A model generated the notes under the pieces. The model made no database searches. It was not told the DNA's origin and saw nothing but the letters and a program-made list of their open reading frames with translations. Shown here in pieces: positions 8,377-16,177 of a stretch of DNA of 60,934 nt. How positions within the stretch are numbered: the first letter of the stretch is position 1; each line of letters opens with the position of its first letter. Both the position numbers and the translations under genes were made by a program. The DNA is from Deltaproteobacteria bacterium (GTDB lineage Bacteria; Desulfobacterota; Desulfarculia; JACQYL01). The stretch is from NCBI GenBank assembly GCA_016208165.1, contig JACQYL010000071.1:14207-75140 (forward strand). Direction: 5' to 3'.

Positions 8377-8990
8377 AAGGACCCTCTTCCGTCTGTTCCG
8401 GTTAAACGGTGAGGGCTGGTCTTCTTCTGCTTTGATTTGTCAGGGAAAAACGTTGGATTGATTAAAAACCGACCTCTTCATCTACCCTCGATCCGGTCGG
8501 CCTTCGAAAGCCTACAACACGGTGGATGTCTCGATATCATCACCGCGGGTCGTCGGCCACCCCCAAAAGGGCATGGAGCCATACCGGATCTGAGGGTCTG
8601 ACCTATATCTTAAACCAACTCGGTCGATTTTCGCAAGCATTCCTTGCTTGGACCGGTTTTTGCGTGTCACCGTCGTGGTTTTAGGGTAGAATAGATGTGC
8701 GGGTGGTATGGCATCCTACCCAGGATACCCGCTTTGGGGCTAGCTGTCTGTTGATCAGGCATGGGCAGGCTGAGAAGTTGATGCTCCTCTTGAGAGTATG
8801 AAAGTCATCCGAGTCCCTAGAAGCGGATTCTGCATTAAGTATGGCGCATAGATTATGTGAAAAGCAAATGAGAGGTCAAGGCCTCCTCCTCGGGGAGACA
8901 GGTAAATTGGGCGCCACGCAGGATCGGCTAGATATTTATTAAACCACCTGGTACCGATTGCGTCAAAAAGGATGAAGATCAGAACTTTCT
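8377..8990. other. Gene-poor stretch between the two small Cys-rich genes
   Basis: About 610 bases separating the divergently transcribed Cys-rich genes. No frame with a ribosome-binding site, no domain, no tRNA and no strong hairpin was recognised. Stop codons are frequent in all frames and the base composition is somewhat more AT-rich than in the coding blocks, as expected of non-coding or decayed DNA. Confidence 0.4.
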
Positions 8991-9001
8991 AGGAGACCGA
9001 A

Positions 9002-9232
9002 ATGGCAACGGTGCAAAAAGTACTTAGACCGATCAAGAGACTGGGATACAGGAACGTATTCTGCAAACTATATAACGATTGCCTCGACTTCGCGGTGGAT
9101 AAGAAGTGGTTACATTTCGCGTGCCCCAGGACGTGCCCTCTGATTGAGGACCAAGGAGAGCTTACAGTCAGGCCGTCAGGGAACGCGTCGCTGAGCCGCC
9201 GCAGACCCACCAAACTGGAGTTCGATGGTTAG
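9002..9232 (+). CDS. Small Cys-rich protein (C-x5-C, C-x3-C), paralogue of the gene at 8146
   Basis: A 76-residue protein with AGGAGA at 8991-8996, five bases before the ATG. The core FCKLYNDCLDFAVDKKW then CPRTC repeats the pattern of the minus-strand gene at 8146, with C-x3-C instead of C-x2-C in the second pair. The N-terminus is basic and the last 25 residues (after VRPSGN) look unstructured. Probably a small metal-binding protein; function unknown. The conserved Trp after KK and the LD-x-A helix between the Cys pairs suggest one short helix between two metal knuckles. That fold is inference. Confidence 0.65.
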   Translation: MATVQKVLRPIKRLGYRNVFCKLYNDCLDFAVDKKWLHFACPRTCPLIEDQGELTVRPSGNASLSRRRPTKLEFDG

Positions 9233-9278
9233 CGCGTGAATCGCTGAATCGCCTGGATCCGTGTTTCTGCTGTTGTGG

Positions 9279-9320
9279 GGGATCGGAGGGTGTCCTGAGT
9301 CACAGAGGAGATCCGATCCC
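9279..9320. repeat. 9-bp perfect inverted repeat (stem-loop)
   Basis: GGGATCGGA at 9279-9287 and TCCGATCCC at 9312-9320 with a 24-base loop. No T-run follows on either strand. It may form part of a structured RNA with the next stem-loop. Confidence 0.45.
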
Positions 9321-9324
9321 AAAC

Positions 9325-9364
9325 GCTGAAGTGCGTCCTTTGAAAGGTTGGTTTCAACTTCAGC
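9325..9364. repeat. Nested inverted repeat: 8-bp outer and 5-6-bp inner stem
   Basis: Outer arms GCTGAAGT (9325-9332) and ACTTCAGC (9357-9364) enclose an inner hairpin TGAAA/TTTCA (9341-9345, 9352-9356) with a 6-base loop. It starts four bases after the preceding stem-loop, giving two consecutive structures of about 40 bases each ahead of the LysR gene. Confidence 0.45.
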
Positions 9365-9557
9365 CTGATGCTTTGGCCCCTGTCCCTCCTAATGTATCAT
9401 ACCTCGCTATCGCCTTAGCCCCCACCTGAATCGATTTTCGCTTGTCATTGCCGCGCCGACGTTCGATAATACGATCGATCATTTCCTCCACGTCGCCCGG
9501 TGTATCGACTCGACGTCGCCTGGTGCGGGTTCGATTCAAACGCAAGAGAGGTTTTCC

Positions 9558-10466
9558 ATGGACCTACGCAAGTTGAGCGTGTTCTGCAAGGTTTACGAGC
9601 TGAGAAGTTTCTCCCGCGCAGGTGAAACAACGTACTTATCACAGCCCACGGTCAGCGGCCACATCAAATATCTGGAAGACATCCTCGATGTACAGCTTTT
9701 TGACCGGCTCGGCCGCGAGGTAATCCCGACCAAAGCCGGAGATATTCTATACCAGTACGCGGAAAAGATGATTCGGCTCCGCGACGAGGCCATCCAGGCC
9801 CTTCGGACGTATCTCGGCAGGATTCAGGGCGAATTGGTAATCGGAGGGAGCACCATACCCGGGGACTATATCTTGCCCCGGTTGCTGGGCGCGTTCAACG
9901 CCGGCTATCCGGACGTAAAGGTGCTCCTTCAGGTCTCGGACACCCGCGAGATCGTTAAGCGGATCCTTGAAGCCCGTGTCGAGATAGGGATGGTCGGAGC
10001 GCGTATTGAAGAGGATCGTATCGAATACATTCCTTTTATGTATGATCGTCTCATTCTGATTTCGCATCCTGAAGGCCCGCCTCCGCCGGGCGGCACGCTG
10101 TCTCCCGAAGAGTTGACGCAATTGCCTTTCATCGTCCGCGAGGCAGGATCGGGAACTCTCTTGGGCATTCAGAGGATTCTCAATTCCATGAATTTGGACT
10201 TGAAGGATCTGAGGATAGTAGCTGAATTGGGTAACACCGAGTCGGTTCGTCAGGGGGTAAAAGCAGGCCTCGGATTATCCATAATCTCAGACACTGCGGT
10301 GAAAGAAGATCTTGAGAACAATACATTGAGGATGGTCCCACTCAAGGGCTTGCCCATCCGGCGGGATTTTTATCTGGCCATGCATAGAGACAGAACCCAC
10401 TCTCCCATCTGCAAGGCGTTTCTTTCGTTCTGCGAAAAGCTGAAGGAGGAGAGTCTATCTGCCTAG
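9558..10466 (+). CDS. LysR family regulator of the selenium-metabolism-associated type
   Basis: A 302-residue LysR regulator. An N-terminal winged helix-turn-helix (residues 1-60: MDLRKLSVFCKVYE, then FSRAGETTYLSQPTVSGHI) precedes a periplasmic-binding-protein-like effector domain that opens with GGSTIPGDYILPRLLGAF. This opening and the start closely match the LysR subfamily annotated as selenium-metabolism associated in clostridia and Desulfobacterota; that name rests on my memory of the family and its effector is not established. No selA, selB or selD is in the window, though a NifS-like desulfurase lies 3 kb downstream. Its 3' end overlaps the convergent TlpA-like gene by 12 bases. Confidence 0.85.
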   Translation: MDLRKLSVFCKVYELRSFSRAGETTYLSQPTVSGHIKYLEDILDVQLFDRLGREVIPTKAGDILYQYAEKMIRLRDEAIQALRTYLGRIQGELVIGGSTIPGDYILPRLLGAFNAGYPDVKVLLQVSDTREIVKRILEARVEIGMVGARIEEDRIEYIPFMYDRLILISHPEGPPPPGGTLSPEELTQLPFIVREAGSGTLLGIQRILNSMNLDLKDLRIVAELGNTESVRQGVKAGLGLSIISDTAVKEDLENNTLRMVPLKGLPIRRDFYLAMHRDRTHSPICKAFLSFCEKLKEESLSA

Positions 10467-10982
10467 CAACCGGCTTGTGTCCCGGTCGAGTAATCCTGTG
10501 GCCTCAGGTCCGATATAGACGGTATCGATCAGCCCTTCTTGGTCGATGAGATACGTAACAGGTATGGCTCGGACCCTCCACTGTTTGCACAAGCGCTTGT
10601 CCCCTCTAAGAATGGGATAGGAAATTCCCCATTGTTTAGCAAAATCCTTGAGATATTGGTCCGGGCCGGAGTCCAGAGAAACGGCGAGCAACACGGCGTC
10701 CTCGTTTTCATACTTCTTGTGATAGGATCGGAGATGCGGTATTTCGGCCTTACATGACGGACAATATACGGCCCAAAAGGTCACGGCAACGACCTTGCCT
10801 TTGAAGTCGGAGAGAGAGACTTCATTCCCGCCCAGGTCGGGCAAGGTAAGATCCGGCGGCTTGTCACCCCGGCGCAAACTTGAGGCTCCAGCTTGAAGCG
10901 GAAACCCGGCGGAGACCAGAAAAAACGTTATTATCAAAATTGTGTTTACACGGCTCTGCTTCATAAAATGGGATGTTAACAC
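10455..10982 (-). CDS. TlpA-like thiol:disulfide oxidoreductase, exported
   Basis: A 175-residue AhpC/TSA-TlpA family protein. It has an N-terminal signal or anchor segment (TILIITFFLVSAGFPLQAGA), so it acts outside the cytoplasm. Next comes the family start PPDLTLPDLGGNEVSLSDFK, the active site WAVYCPSC and the cis-Pro loop RAIPVTYLID. Such proteins reduce disulfides during cytochrome c maturation or other envelope redox tasks. Neither possible start (10982 or the ATG at 10964) has a strong ribosome-binding site; the latter gives a more usual signal peptide. The gene overlaps the convergent LysR gene at its 3' end. Confidence 0.85.
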   Translation of the reverse strand: MLTSHFMKQSRVNTILIITFFLVSAGFPLQAGASSLRRGDKPPDLTLPDLGGNEVSLSDFKGKVVAVTFWAVYCPSCKAEIPHLRSYHKKYENEDAVLLAVSLDSGPDQYLKDFAKQWGISYPILRGDKRLCKQWRVRAIPVTYLIDQEGLIDTVYIGPEATGLLDRDTSRLLGR

Positions 10983-11058
10983 ATTCGAAATGGAAGGGCA
11001 AAATAAAATTACTTTCCTACTGAGGTCCTAAGTCGCCACCCGAACAAGGATTTCGTAC

Positions 11059-12048
11059 ATGCCTCACATCTTTATCAAGGATCTCAAATCGGGAGTCGAG
11101 ATCAAGCAGTTCTTCGTAATACAAAAACTGGAACTGCGAAACACCGCCAAAGGAGCCCCATTCTTGAACCTGCTCCTCTCCGACCGTTCCGGCATTATCG
11201 CCGCCAAGGTCTGGTCCGAACGTCTGCCTTCCGAAGAACAAGGGGTGGCTTCCGGCATTATCGCCGGCGTCCAGGGCCGGGTCGAACAGTTTCAAGAGGA
11301 ACTTCAGATCAATGTGAGCTATATCGCGGGCGCCGAGTTTCTCAAGGAAAAGGGGCGGAGCCTCAACGATTTGGACATTGACAATCTGCTTCCCCGGTCT
11401 CCGTTCGATATCGAGGAGATGTGGACCGAAATCATAACCGTGTGTCATGAACGGATTCACGGGGAACCCCTCAGAGATCTTACCCTCGAAGTGTTGGCCC
11501 GGAACGAGGAAGCGTTCAAAAACGCGCCGGCCGCTCTCCAATATCACCATGCCTACAGGGGCGGACTATTAGAGCACACCCGGCAGGTACTCCGGTACGT
11601 ACTGACCATCAGCGACGTTGAAAAGGAGTTGAACAGCGACGTCCTTATCGCCGGGGCGATATTGCACGACGTGGGAAAAATCTTTGAAATCGAAGGATCC
11701 ACAGCTTACACCCATTCCACCGCAGGTCGGCTCATCGGTCATCTCATTCTGGGACGCGATCTGGTCCGGGACACGGCTCTCGAAGTTGGAATCGACCCGA
11801 AAGATCTAAACCTGTTGCACATCGAACACGTCATTCTGAGCCACCACGGCGCCCTCGAATTGGGCTCTCCCGTGGTCCCTAAAAGCCCGGAGGCCCTCAT
11901 TGTACACGTCATGGACGACCTCAACGCCAAAATAAAGATGATCCAGGACCATTCGGAGAAACACAAAAAGGACAGCCTGTTCACCGAATATCACCGGGTG
12001 CTCAAACGGTCGTTTCTGCTGCCCTTGGCGGAGGCGGATGCGGATTGA
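11059..12048 (+). CDS. yhaM: YhaM-like 3'-5' exoribonuclease/HD phosphohydrolase
   Basis: A 329-residue cytoplasmic protein with an N-terminal OB fold (residues 1-110, FIKDLKSGVEIKQFFVIQKLEL) and an HD domain (from about 160: HHAYRGGLLEHT, AGAILHDVGKIFE with His203-Asp204, HIEHVILSHHG). This order and length are those of the YhaM/CBF1 family of 3'-5' exonucleases acting on RNA and single-stranded DNA. The metal ligands are present. AAGGA lies nine bases before the ATG. It stands alone on this strand between the TlpA-like gene and a small coiled-coil gene transcribed towards it. Confidence 0.88.
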   Translation: MPHIFIKDLKSGVEIKQFFVIQKLELRNTAKGAPFLNLLLSDRSGIIAAKVWSERLPSEEQGVASGIIAGVQGRVEQFQEELQINVSYIAGAEFLKEKGRSLNDLDIDNLLPRSPFDIEEMWTEIITVCHERIHGEPLRDLTLEVLARNEEAFKNAPAALQYHHAYRGGLLEHTRQVLRYVLTISDVEKELNSDVLIAGAILHDVGKIFEIEGSTAYTHSTAGRLIGHLILGRDLVRDTALEVGIDPKDLNLLHIEHVILSHHGALELGSPVVPKSPEALIVHVMDDLNAKIKMIQDHSEKHKKDSLFTEYHRVLKRSFLLPLAEADAD

Positions 12049-12078
12049 ATCACCATCGCAATAAAGGAACCACCGTGC

Positions 12079-12282
12079 TCACGATGCACGGCCCGAAAGA
12101 CCGCTCTTTTCCTTCTTGGCCTCCAGAATTTTCTTGAGATGATCGCGGTCCCGGCGCGCTTTCCAAAGTTCCGCCTCGATCCCGGAACGTTCCTCGAGGG
12201 GAGCGTTTTCGTACCTTTTCTCCAACGCCGCCACTCTCGTGATGGCCTCATACAGTTCTAACGCCAGATGTCTGATGGACAT
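12079..12282 (-). CDS. Small coiled-coil protein
   Basis: About 67 residues from the ATG at 12282, which has GAGAG about six bases upstream; an ATG at 12303 would add seven residues. The sequence is one long charged amphipathic helix (ITRVAALEKRYENAPLEERS, then ELWKARRDRDHLKKILEAKK) that should form a coiled coil. It is probably co-transcribed with the prmA remnant upstream on the same strand. No known function; length and composition recall small helical hairpin proteins that often accompany larger genes in this phylum. Confidence 0.5.
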   Translation of the reverse strand: MSIRHLALELYEAITRVAALEKRYENAPLEERSGIEAELWKARRDRDHLKKILEAKKEKSGLSGRAS

Positions 12283-12396
12283 GTCGCTCTCTCGGCGCAC
12301 CATTTCAAAATAAAGCGGGAGTCATAAACGCGTTCAGGCGGGACGCCGTCCAAAGCCTTCATCACAGGCCGTTTCATCGCGTTCAAACATGCCGCA

Positions 12397-12819
12397 TCAA
12401 ACAGACGGGGCCAGATTCCACAGAACGGAGAGAGCTTCGAGGCTCTCCCGCGTGGTGGGATGAAACCCCGCTCCAAACACGAGACCTGGATCCAGCGGCA
12501 CCCGGATCACGCCCGGTTTCGCCTCCACATCGATCCAGTAAGGGTGTAACAGGAACGGTCCCGCCTCCAGAGGCGCGAGAGCCTGGCCTCCTTGCCATTC
12601 CTCGTAGGACATGCGATAGCTCTCCACCAGGTTCACTCCTTCGAGCCCGGTCAGCAACCGGTCCACCGTTCCCTCGGAAGGATTGCTGAAGAACAGAAAC
12701 GAACAGTCGTCCTCCTTCCAGCATACCAGGGAAAATGGGGTCTTCGGCAGGCGATCCTTGGGTGGAACACCGTTCAAGTGGTATATATACAGATCTTTAT
12801 ATGGGGGCTCCGACGTCAT
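12397..12819 (-). pseudogene. prmA: Remnant of ribosomal protein L11 methyltransferase (prmA), N-terminal half only
   Basis: A 140-codon frame matching the first half of PrmA as found in this phylum: a YKDLYIYHLNG start, SYRMSYEEWQGG, then the diagnostic junction LDPGLVFGAGFHPTTRESL. A stop follows within ten residues, exactly where the SAM-binding motif (DLGTGTG type) should begin, and no such motif is found in any frame before the next gene. About 150 residues of methyltransferase domain are missing, so the product cannot methylate L11. The start has GAGG nine bases upstream and the frame is otherwise clean, so it might still make a short protein. A functional prmA may lie elsewhere. Confidence 0.7.
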
Positions 12820-12963
12820 ACGCGCGTCCTCGAATTACCAGCGTCGAATGTAACATATGCGTCTGCAAGACCGCAATCCGGTCCTTGAAGGCCTGTCCTG
12901 AACGCACTATAATCCGGCTGCCGCCTCAATGGGGGTTCCGTTTTCTCGAATGGGGTCGTTAAG

Positions 12964-13542
12964 ATGCGTCGTGGCAAGAAGAAACAGCCGACCGTTATCC
13001 TCGATCGCGATGGCGTCATCAATAAAGAGGGTATCGACTACGTAAAGAATTGGGACGAATTCGAGTTTCTGCCCGGAGTACTCGAAGCTCTGGCCATCCT
13101 GCACAGACAAGGCGTTCGCACTCTTGTGGCCACGAATCAGAGTTGCGTGGGCCGCGGTATCATCTCACGCGCCGATCTGGAAGAAATCCACACGAACATG
13201 CTTGCCCGGATACGGGACGCCGGAGGATATATCGAAAAGATTTACGTATGCCCGTGCAGACCCGAGGAAGGCTGCTCCTGCAGAAAACCGCTCCCGGGCA
13301 TGTTGGAGGAAGCATCTCGGGACTTCGACCTGGATCTCGGGGAATGCTTCTTTGTCGGCGATGCGCAGACCGACATCTCAGCCGGCCGCCGAGCGGGATG
13401 CCGCACCGTGCTCGTTCTTACCGGAAAAGGTGCGGATACCCTGAAGCGCGTTGAAAATGGAGAAACCGAACAGCCGGACATGGTGGCGGAAGATCTGCCG
13501 GCAGCCGTAAAGGCGCTGCAGACGCATCTTTTCCATGATTAG
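12964..13542 (+). CDS. gmhB: D-glycero-beta-D-manno-heptose-1,7-bisphosphate 7-phosphatase GmhB
   Basis: A 192-residue HAD phosphatase removing the 7-phosphate of heptose bisphosphate for LPS core or S-layer heptose. It shows VILDRDGVIN with nucleophile Asp14 and acid Asp16, TNQSCVGRG (motif 2), CRKPLPGM (Lys) and FVGDAQTDISAG (motif 4). The zinc loop reads CPCRPEEGCSCRKP, with Cys96, Cys98, Cys104 and Cys106. In characterised GmhB the second ligand is usually His, so this is an all-Cys variant. Length is normal. There is no other heptose gene nearby; it is flanked by convergent cysteine desulfurase on its 3' side. Confidence 0.9.
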   Translation: MRRGKKKQPTVILDRDGVINKEGIDYVKNWDEFEFLPGVLEALAILHRQGVRTLVATNQSCVGRGIISRADLEEIHTNMLARIRDAGGYIEKIYVCPCRPEEGCSCRKPLPGMLEEASRDFDLDLGECFFVGDAQTDISAGRRAGCRTVLVLTGKGADTLKRVENGETEQPDMVAEDLPAAVKALQTHLFHD

Positions 13543-13645
13543 GTGTTTTCATCATGTACTCATCCTATCCAACATGCTCGACCATCCGATTCGGCTATCT
13601 TGCAGCGGATAGACCTCCGGCAGAGTTGTCCCCTGCTCGATCTCT

Positions 13646-14788
13646 TCAGCGCTTGCCGGCTTTTCTTAGGGCGCTGTGGTAGGCCGACACGAGCATTTCC
13701 GCGGCAACCCCGATTTGCCCCTCCGTGGTAAGTCGCCCCAGCGTCAACCTCACGGCTCCCTTGCCTTGCTCCCGAGAAACGCCCATAGCGGCCAGAACAT
13801 GACTCAGTTTGACCTGATCGGAGTGGCATGCCGCTCCCGTGGAAGCAAATATCTCGGGCGCAGCCGCCAGAACCTCTTCGCCTGCGACTTCCGGGAATCC
13901 CATAAACAAGGTGTTGGGCAGACGATACTCCGGATGTCCAAAGATCCGAAGGCCAGGCACCTGTTCCTCGAGCAAGGACTGTAATCGATCCCTCCATTCC
14001 CGCAGACGCGGAGGCAGGCGGTCCAATTCCCGGGCCGCCGCCTCGCACGCCGCACCCAGGGCCACGTCAAAAATAACGTTCTCCGTACCGGCACGGCGCC
14101 CGGTTTCCTGGGCGGCTCCGAACATGAATCGCGGCATTTCGATACCCTCCCGGACATACAGGGCGCCGACCCCTTTGGGTGCATATAGTTTGTGTCCCGC
14201 CACGGAGAGGAAATCCACACATAGTTCATCCACTCGAGCACTCACTTTTCCCACGCTCTGAGCCGCATCCGTGTGAAACAGAATCCCGCGCTCGCGACAT
14301 TGACGACCGATCTCGGCGACAGGCATGAGTGTTCCCGTCTCGTTGTTGGCATGCATGACCGTGACCAGGAACGTCTCCGGACCCACGGCCGCCATTATGG
14401 CATCCGGATCGACTCGTCCCGTTTCGTCCACCGGCACAAAGGAAACCTCCCCCCCTCTGTTCATCCACTCGATGCAGGGTTCAATAATGGCGGGATGCTC
14501 TACCGCCGTAGTTACGATGTGCTTCTTTCGTCCCTTGAATCGAGCCCCCAGCCCGAGAACCACCGAGTTATTGGACTCCGTCCCGCCGGAAGTAAACACG
14601 ATTTCGCCGGGCCGGGCGCCAAGGGCGGAGGCCACCTGGGCGCGGGCCGTTTCCACGGCATCGTGCGCCTTCCGTCCCAGGGGCGTTTTGCTCGAGGGAT
14701 TGCCGAACTCATCATACAGGAAAGGCTGCATGGCCCTTCGAACTTCCCCGATTAAGGGCGTCGTCCCGTTATGATCCAGATATATCAT
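13646..14788 (-). CDS. NifS/IscS-like cysteine desulfurase
   Basis: A 380-residue PLP enzyme that strips sulfur (or selenium) from cysteine (selenocysteine). It begins MIYLDHNGTTPL, the usual class V start, with GGGAGA eight bases upstream; a longer frame to 14830 exists but lacks support. HANNETGT, FHTDAAQS and SVAGHKLYAPKG (PLP Lys200) are intact, and the mobile-loop Cys321 is in STGAACHSDQVKLSH. RRAGTEN is present. No iscU or nifU partner is adjacent, so it may serve as a general sulfur donor or, given the selenium-type LysR 3 kb away, a selenium donor; the latter is speculation. Confidence 0.93.
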   Translation of the reverse strand: MIYLDHNGTTPLIGEVRRAMQPFLYDEFGNPSSKTPLGRKAHDAVETARAQVASALGARPGEIVFTSGGTESNNSVVLGLGARFKGRKKHIVTTAVEHPAIIEPCIEWMNRGGEVSFVPVDETGRVDPDAIMAAVGPETFLVTVMHANNETGTLMPVAEIGRQCRERGILFHTDAAQSVGKVSARVDELCVDFLSVAGHKLYAPKGVGALYVREGIEMPRFMFGAAQETGRRAGTENVIFDVALGAACEAAARELDRLPPRLREWRDRLQSLLEEQVPGLRIFGHPEYRLPNTLFMGFPEVAGEEVLAAAPEIFASTGAACHSDQVKLSHVLAAMGVSREQGKGAVRLTLGRLTTEGQIGVAAEMLVSAYHSALRKAGKR

Positions 14789-14956
14789 GATCTTTCTCCC
14801 CCATGGATGCTCTCTATCTCGCCCGGTCACAGAACCCGCTGTACGAGCGGCAGATCGTTATCGATGCACTTCCGAAAACCGTACTCCGCGTACAAGCGGG
14901 CTCTTTTCGAGTTTCCACTCACCGCATTGGACAACATCTTGATACGTTATACAGAT

Positions 14957-16177
14957 TCAATCCATTTTTCTGAACAACAAACTCACCTGGGCGCCCCCGG
15001 AGGCGATTGCGTTCAGAAGCCCATATCCCATTTCCCTTTCTCGCTTTTGATCGGAAACACCCGTCAACTCCGGCATGGGATTACGCAGGCCAAAGGTGGG
15101 AGGGAGGACGCCTGTTTGCAGTGACAGAGTCATGGCCGCCGCGCGGATGCCCCCGGAACTGAAACTTTCTCCCAACGCTCCCTTGATGGACGTCACGAAC
15201 GGTTTCGGGTCCTTGCCAAATAATTTGCACAGAGCTCCGGCTTCGAGCGCGTCCAGTTTGATACCGCCGTTGGCTGCAGCGTACACGCAGTCCACGTCCT
15301 CCGCCTCTATGCCGCCGGTGGTAAAAGCCCTTTTCACAGCAAGCACGACTCCCCTGTCATCACCCGTCCAGTCCGTCAGAGGCGAAGGCGACGCGCTCAT
15401 TCCCCACCCCGCGACCTCGGCGTAAGCGGCTGCACCCCGGCTCTCGGCGTGTTCCAGAGCTTCCAGGCATAGGACTCCCGCGCCCTCACCAACAGTGTAT
15501 CCGTTTCTGCACACATCCAAGGGCCGGGCTTTTTCCTCTCCGCCTGCCGTAGGGGATAGAGCTCGAAAATGGGTCAAGGATTCGAAAAGCGTCTCTCCGA
15601 GTACATCCGCGCCTCCGGCCAGCATAACGTCCGCCGTTCCTTTACGAATCTCCGACACAGCGTAGGCAATAGCTGTTTCCGCGGAGACTTCCTTGTGGTT
15701 CACCGTGGTGTTGACTCCTCGGAAGCCGAGTTCAATCGAGGCGTGTCCGGCGGGAGCGTTCATCACCGTATTGGGTACGTGAAACGGATTGACCGCGTTC
15801 GGTCCTTCCTCGAACAGGGTTCTCGCCAGCCCGGCCGTGACCTCTGTGGATCCGAAAGCCACTCCGAGTATCATTCCGATCCGATCCCGATTCGAAGCGT
15901 CAATGGTGAGACCCGCATCGTCCAGAGCCATTCGGGCCGAACCCACCGCCATGCGGGAAAGCCGGTCCATTTTCCGAAGGTTCTTTGCCGAGATGAACTC
16001 CTTGGCCTGGTATTCGTTCACTTCAGCGCCTTGGTGGGACGGAAATCTGCCGGTATCGAAGGACCGGATCTCGCCAATCCCGCAGTCTCCCCGAACGAGA
16101 CGCTCGAAAAAGGCATCCTTTCCCACACCCAAAGGGGTGACCAAGCCCAGTCCGGTTATGACTGCCCTCCTACTCAT
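14957..16177 (-). CDS. Ketosynthase-like protein without catalytic residues (CLF/KS-beta type partner)
   Basis: A 406-residue FabF-fold protein starting MSRRAVITGLGLVTPLG. Aligned with its neighbour at 16170, all three catalytic residues of a ketosynthase are replaced: the nucleophile Cys by Glu163 (NHKEVSAET), the first His by Asn303 (AAANGG) and the second His by Glu337 (LGESFSSGG). The fold motifs VGEGAGVL and NPMPELTG are kept. In type II polyketide and aryl-polyene systems such a dead partner (chain length factor) pairs with an active ketosynthase, and that is the likely role here. The ATG overlaps the end of the active gene by eight bases (ATGAGTAG), pointing to coupled translation and a heterodimer. 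Confidence 0.8.
   Translation of the reverse strand: MSRRAVITGLGLVTPLGVGKDAFFERLVRGDCGIGEIRSFDTGRFPSHQGAEVNEYQAKEFISAKNLRKMDRLSRMAVGSARMALDDAGLTIDASNRDRIGMILGVAFGSTEVTAGLARTLFEEGPNAVNPFHVPNTVMNAPAGHASIELGFRGVNTTVNHKEVSAETAIAYAVSEIRKGTADVMLAGGADVLGETLFESLTHFRALSPTAGGEEKARPLDVCRNGYTVGEGAGVLCLEALEHAESRGAAAYAEVAGWGMSASPSPLTDWTGDDRGVVLAVKRAFTTGGIEAEDVDCVYAAANGGIKLDALEAGALCKLFGKDPKPFVTSIKGALGESFSSGGIRAAAMTLSLQTGVLPPTFGLRNPMPELTGVSDQKREREMGYGLLNAIASGGAQVSLLFRKMD

Larger units (their letters stand above)
9233..9557. other. Intergenic region before the LysR gene with two consecutive inverted repeats
   Basis: About 325 bases. It holds two adjacent stem-loops (9279-9320 and 9325-9364, listed separately) and, closer to the LysR start, a short direct repeat of CGTCGCC(C/T)GGTG near 9492 and 9515. 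A minus-strand frame at 9360-9545 is Arg-rich and unlike any protein I know, so I do not call it a gene. Confidence 0.4.

Noticed and set aside
9520-9540. tRNA T-loop-like GGTTCGATTC
   Set aside because: No matching T-stem on the 3' side and no acceptor or anticodon arms around it.
9360-9545. 61-codon minus-strand frame before the LysR gene
   Set aside because: Arg-rich, no ribosome-binding site, overlaps the second stem-loop and matches nothing known.
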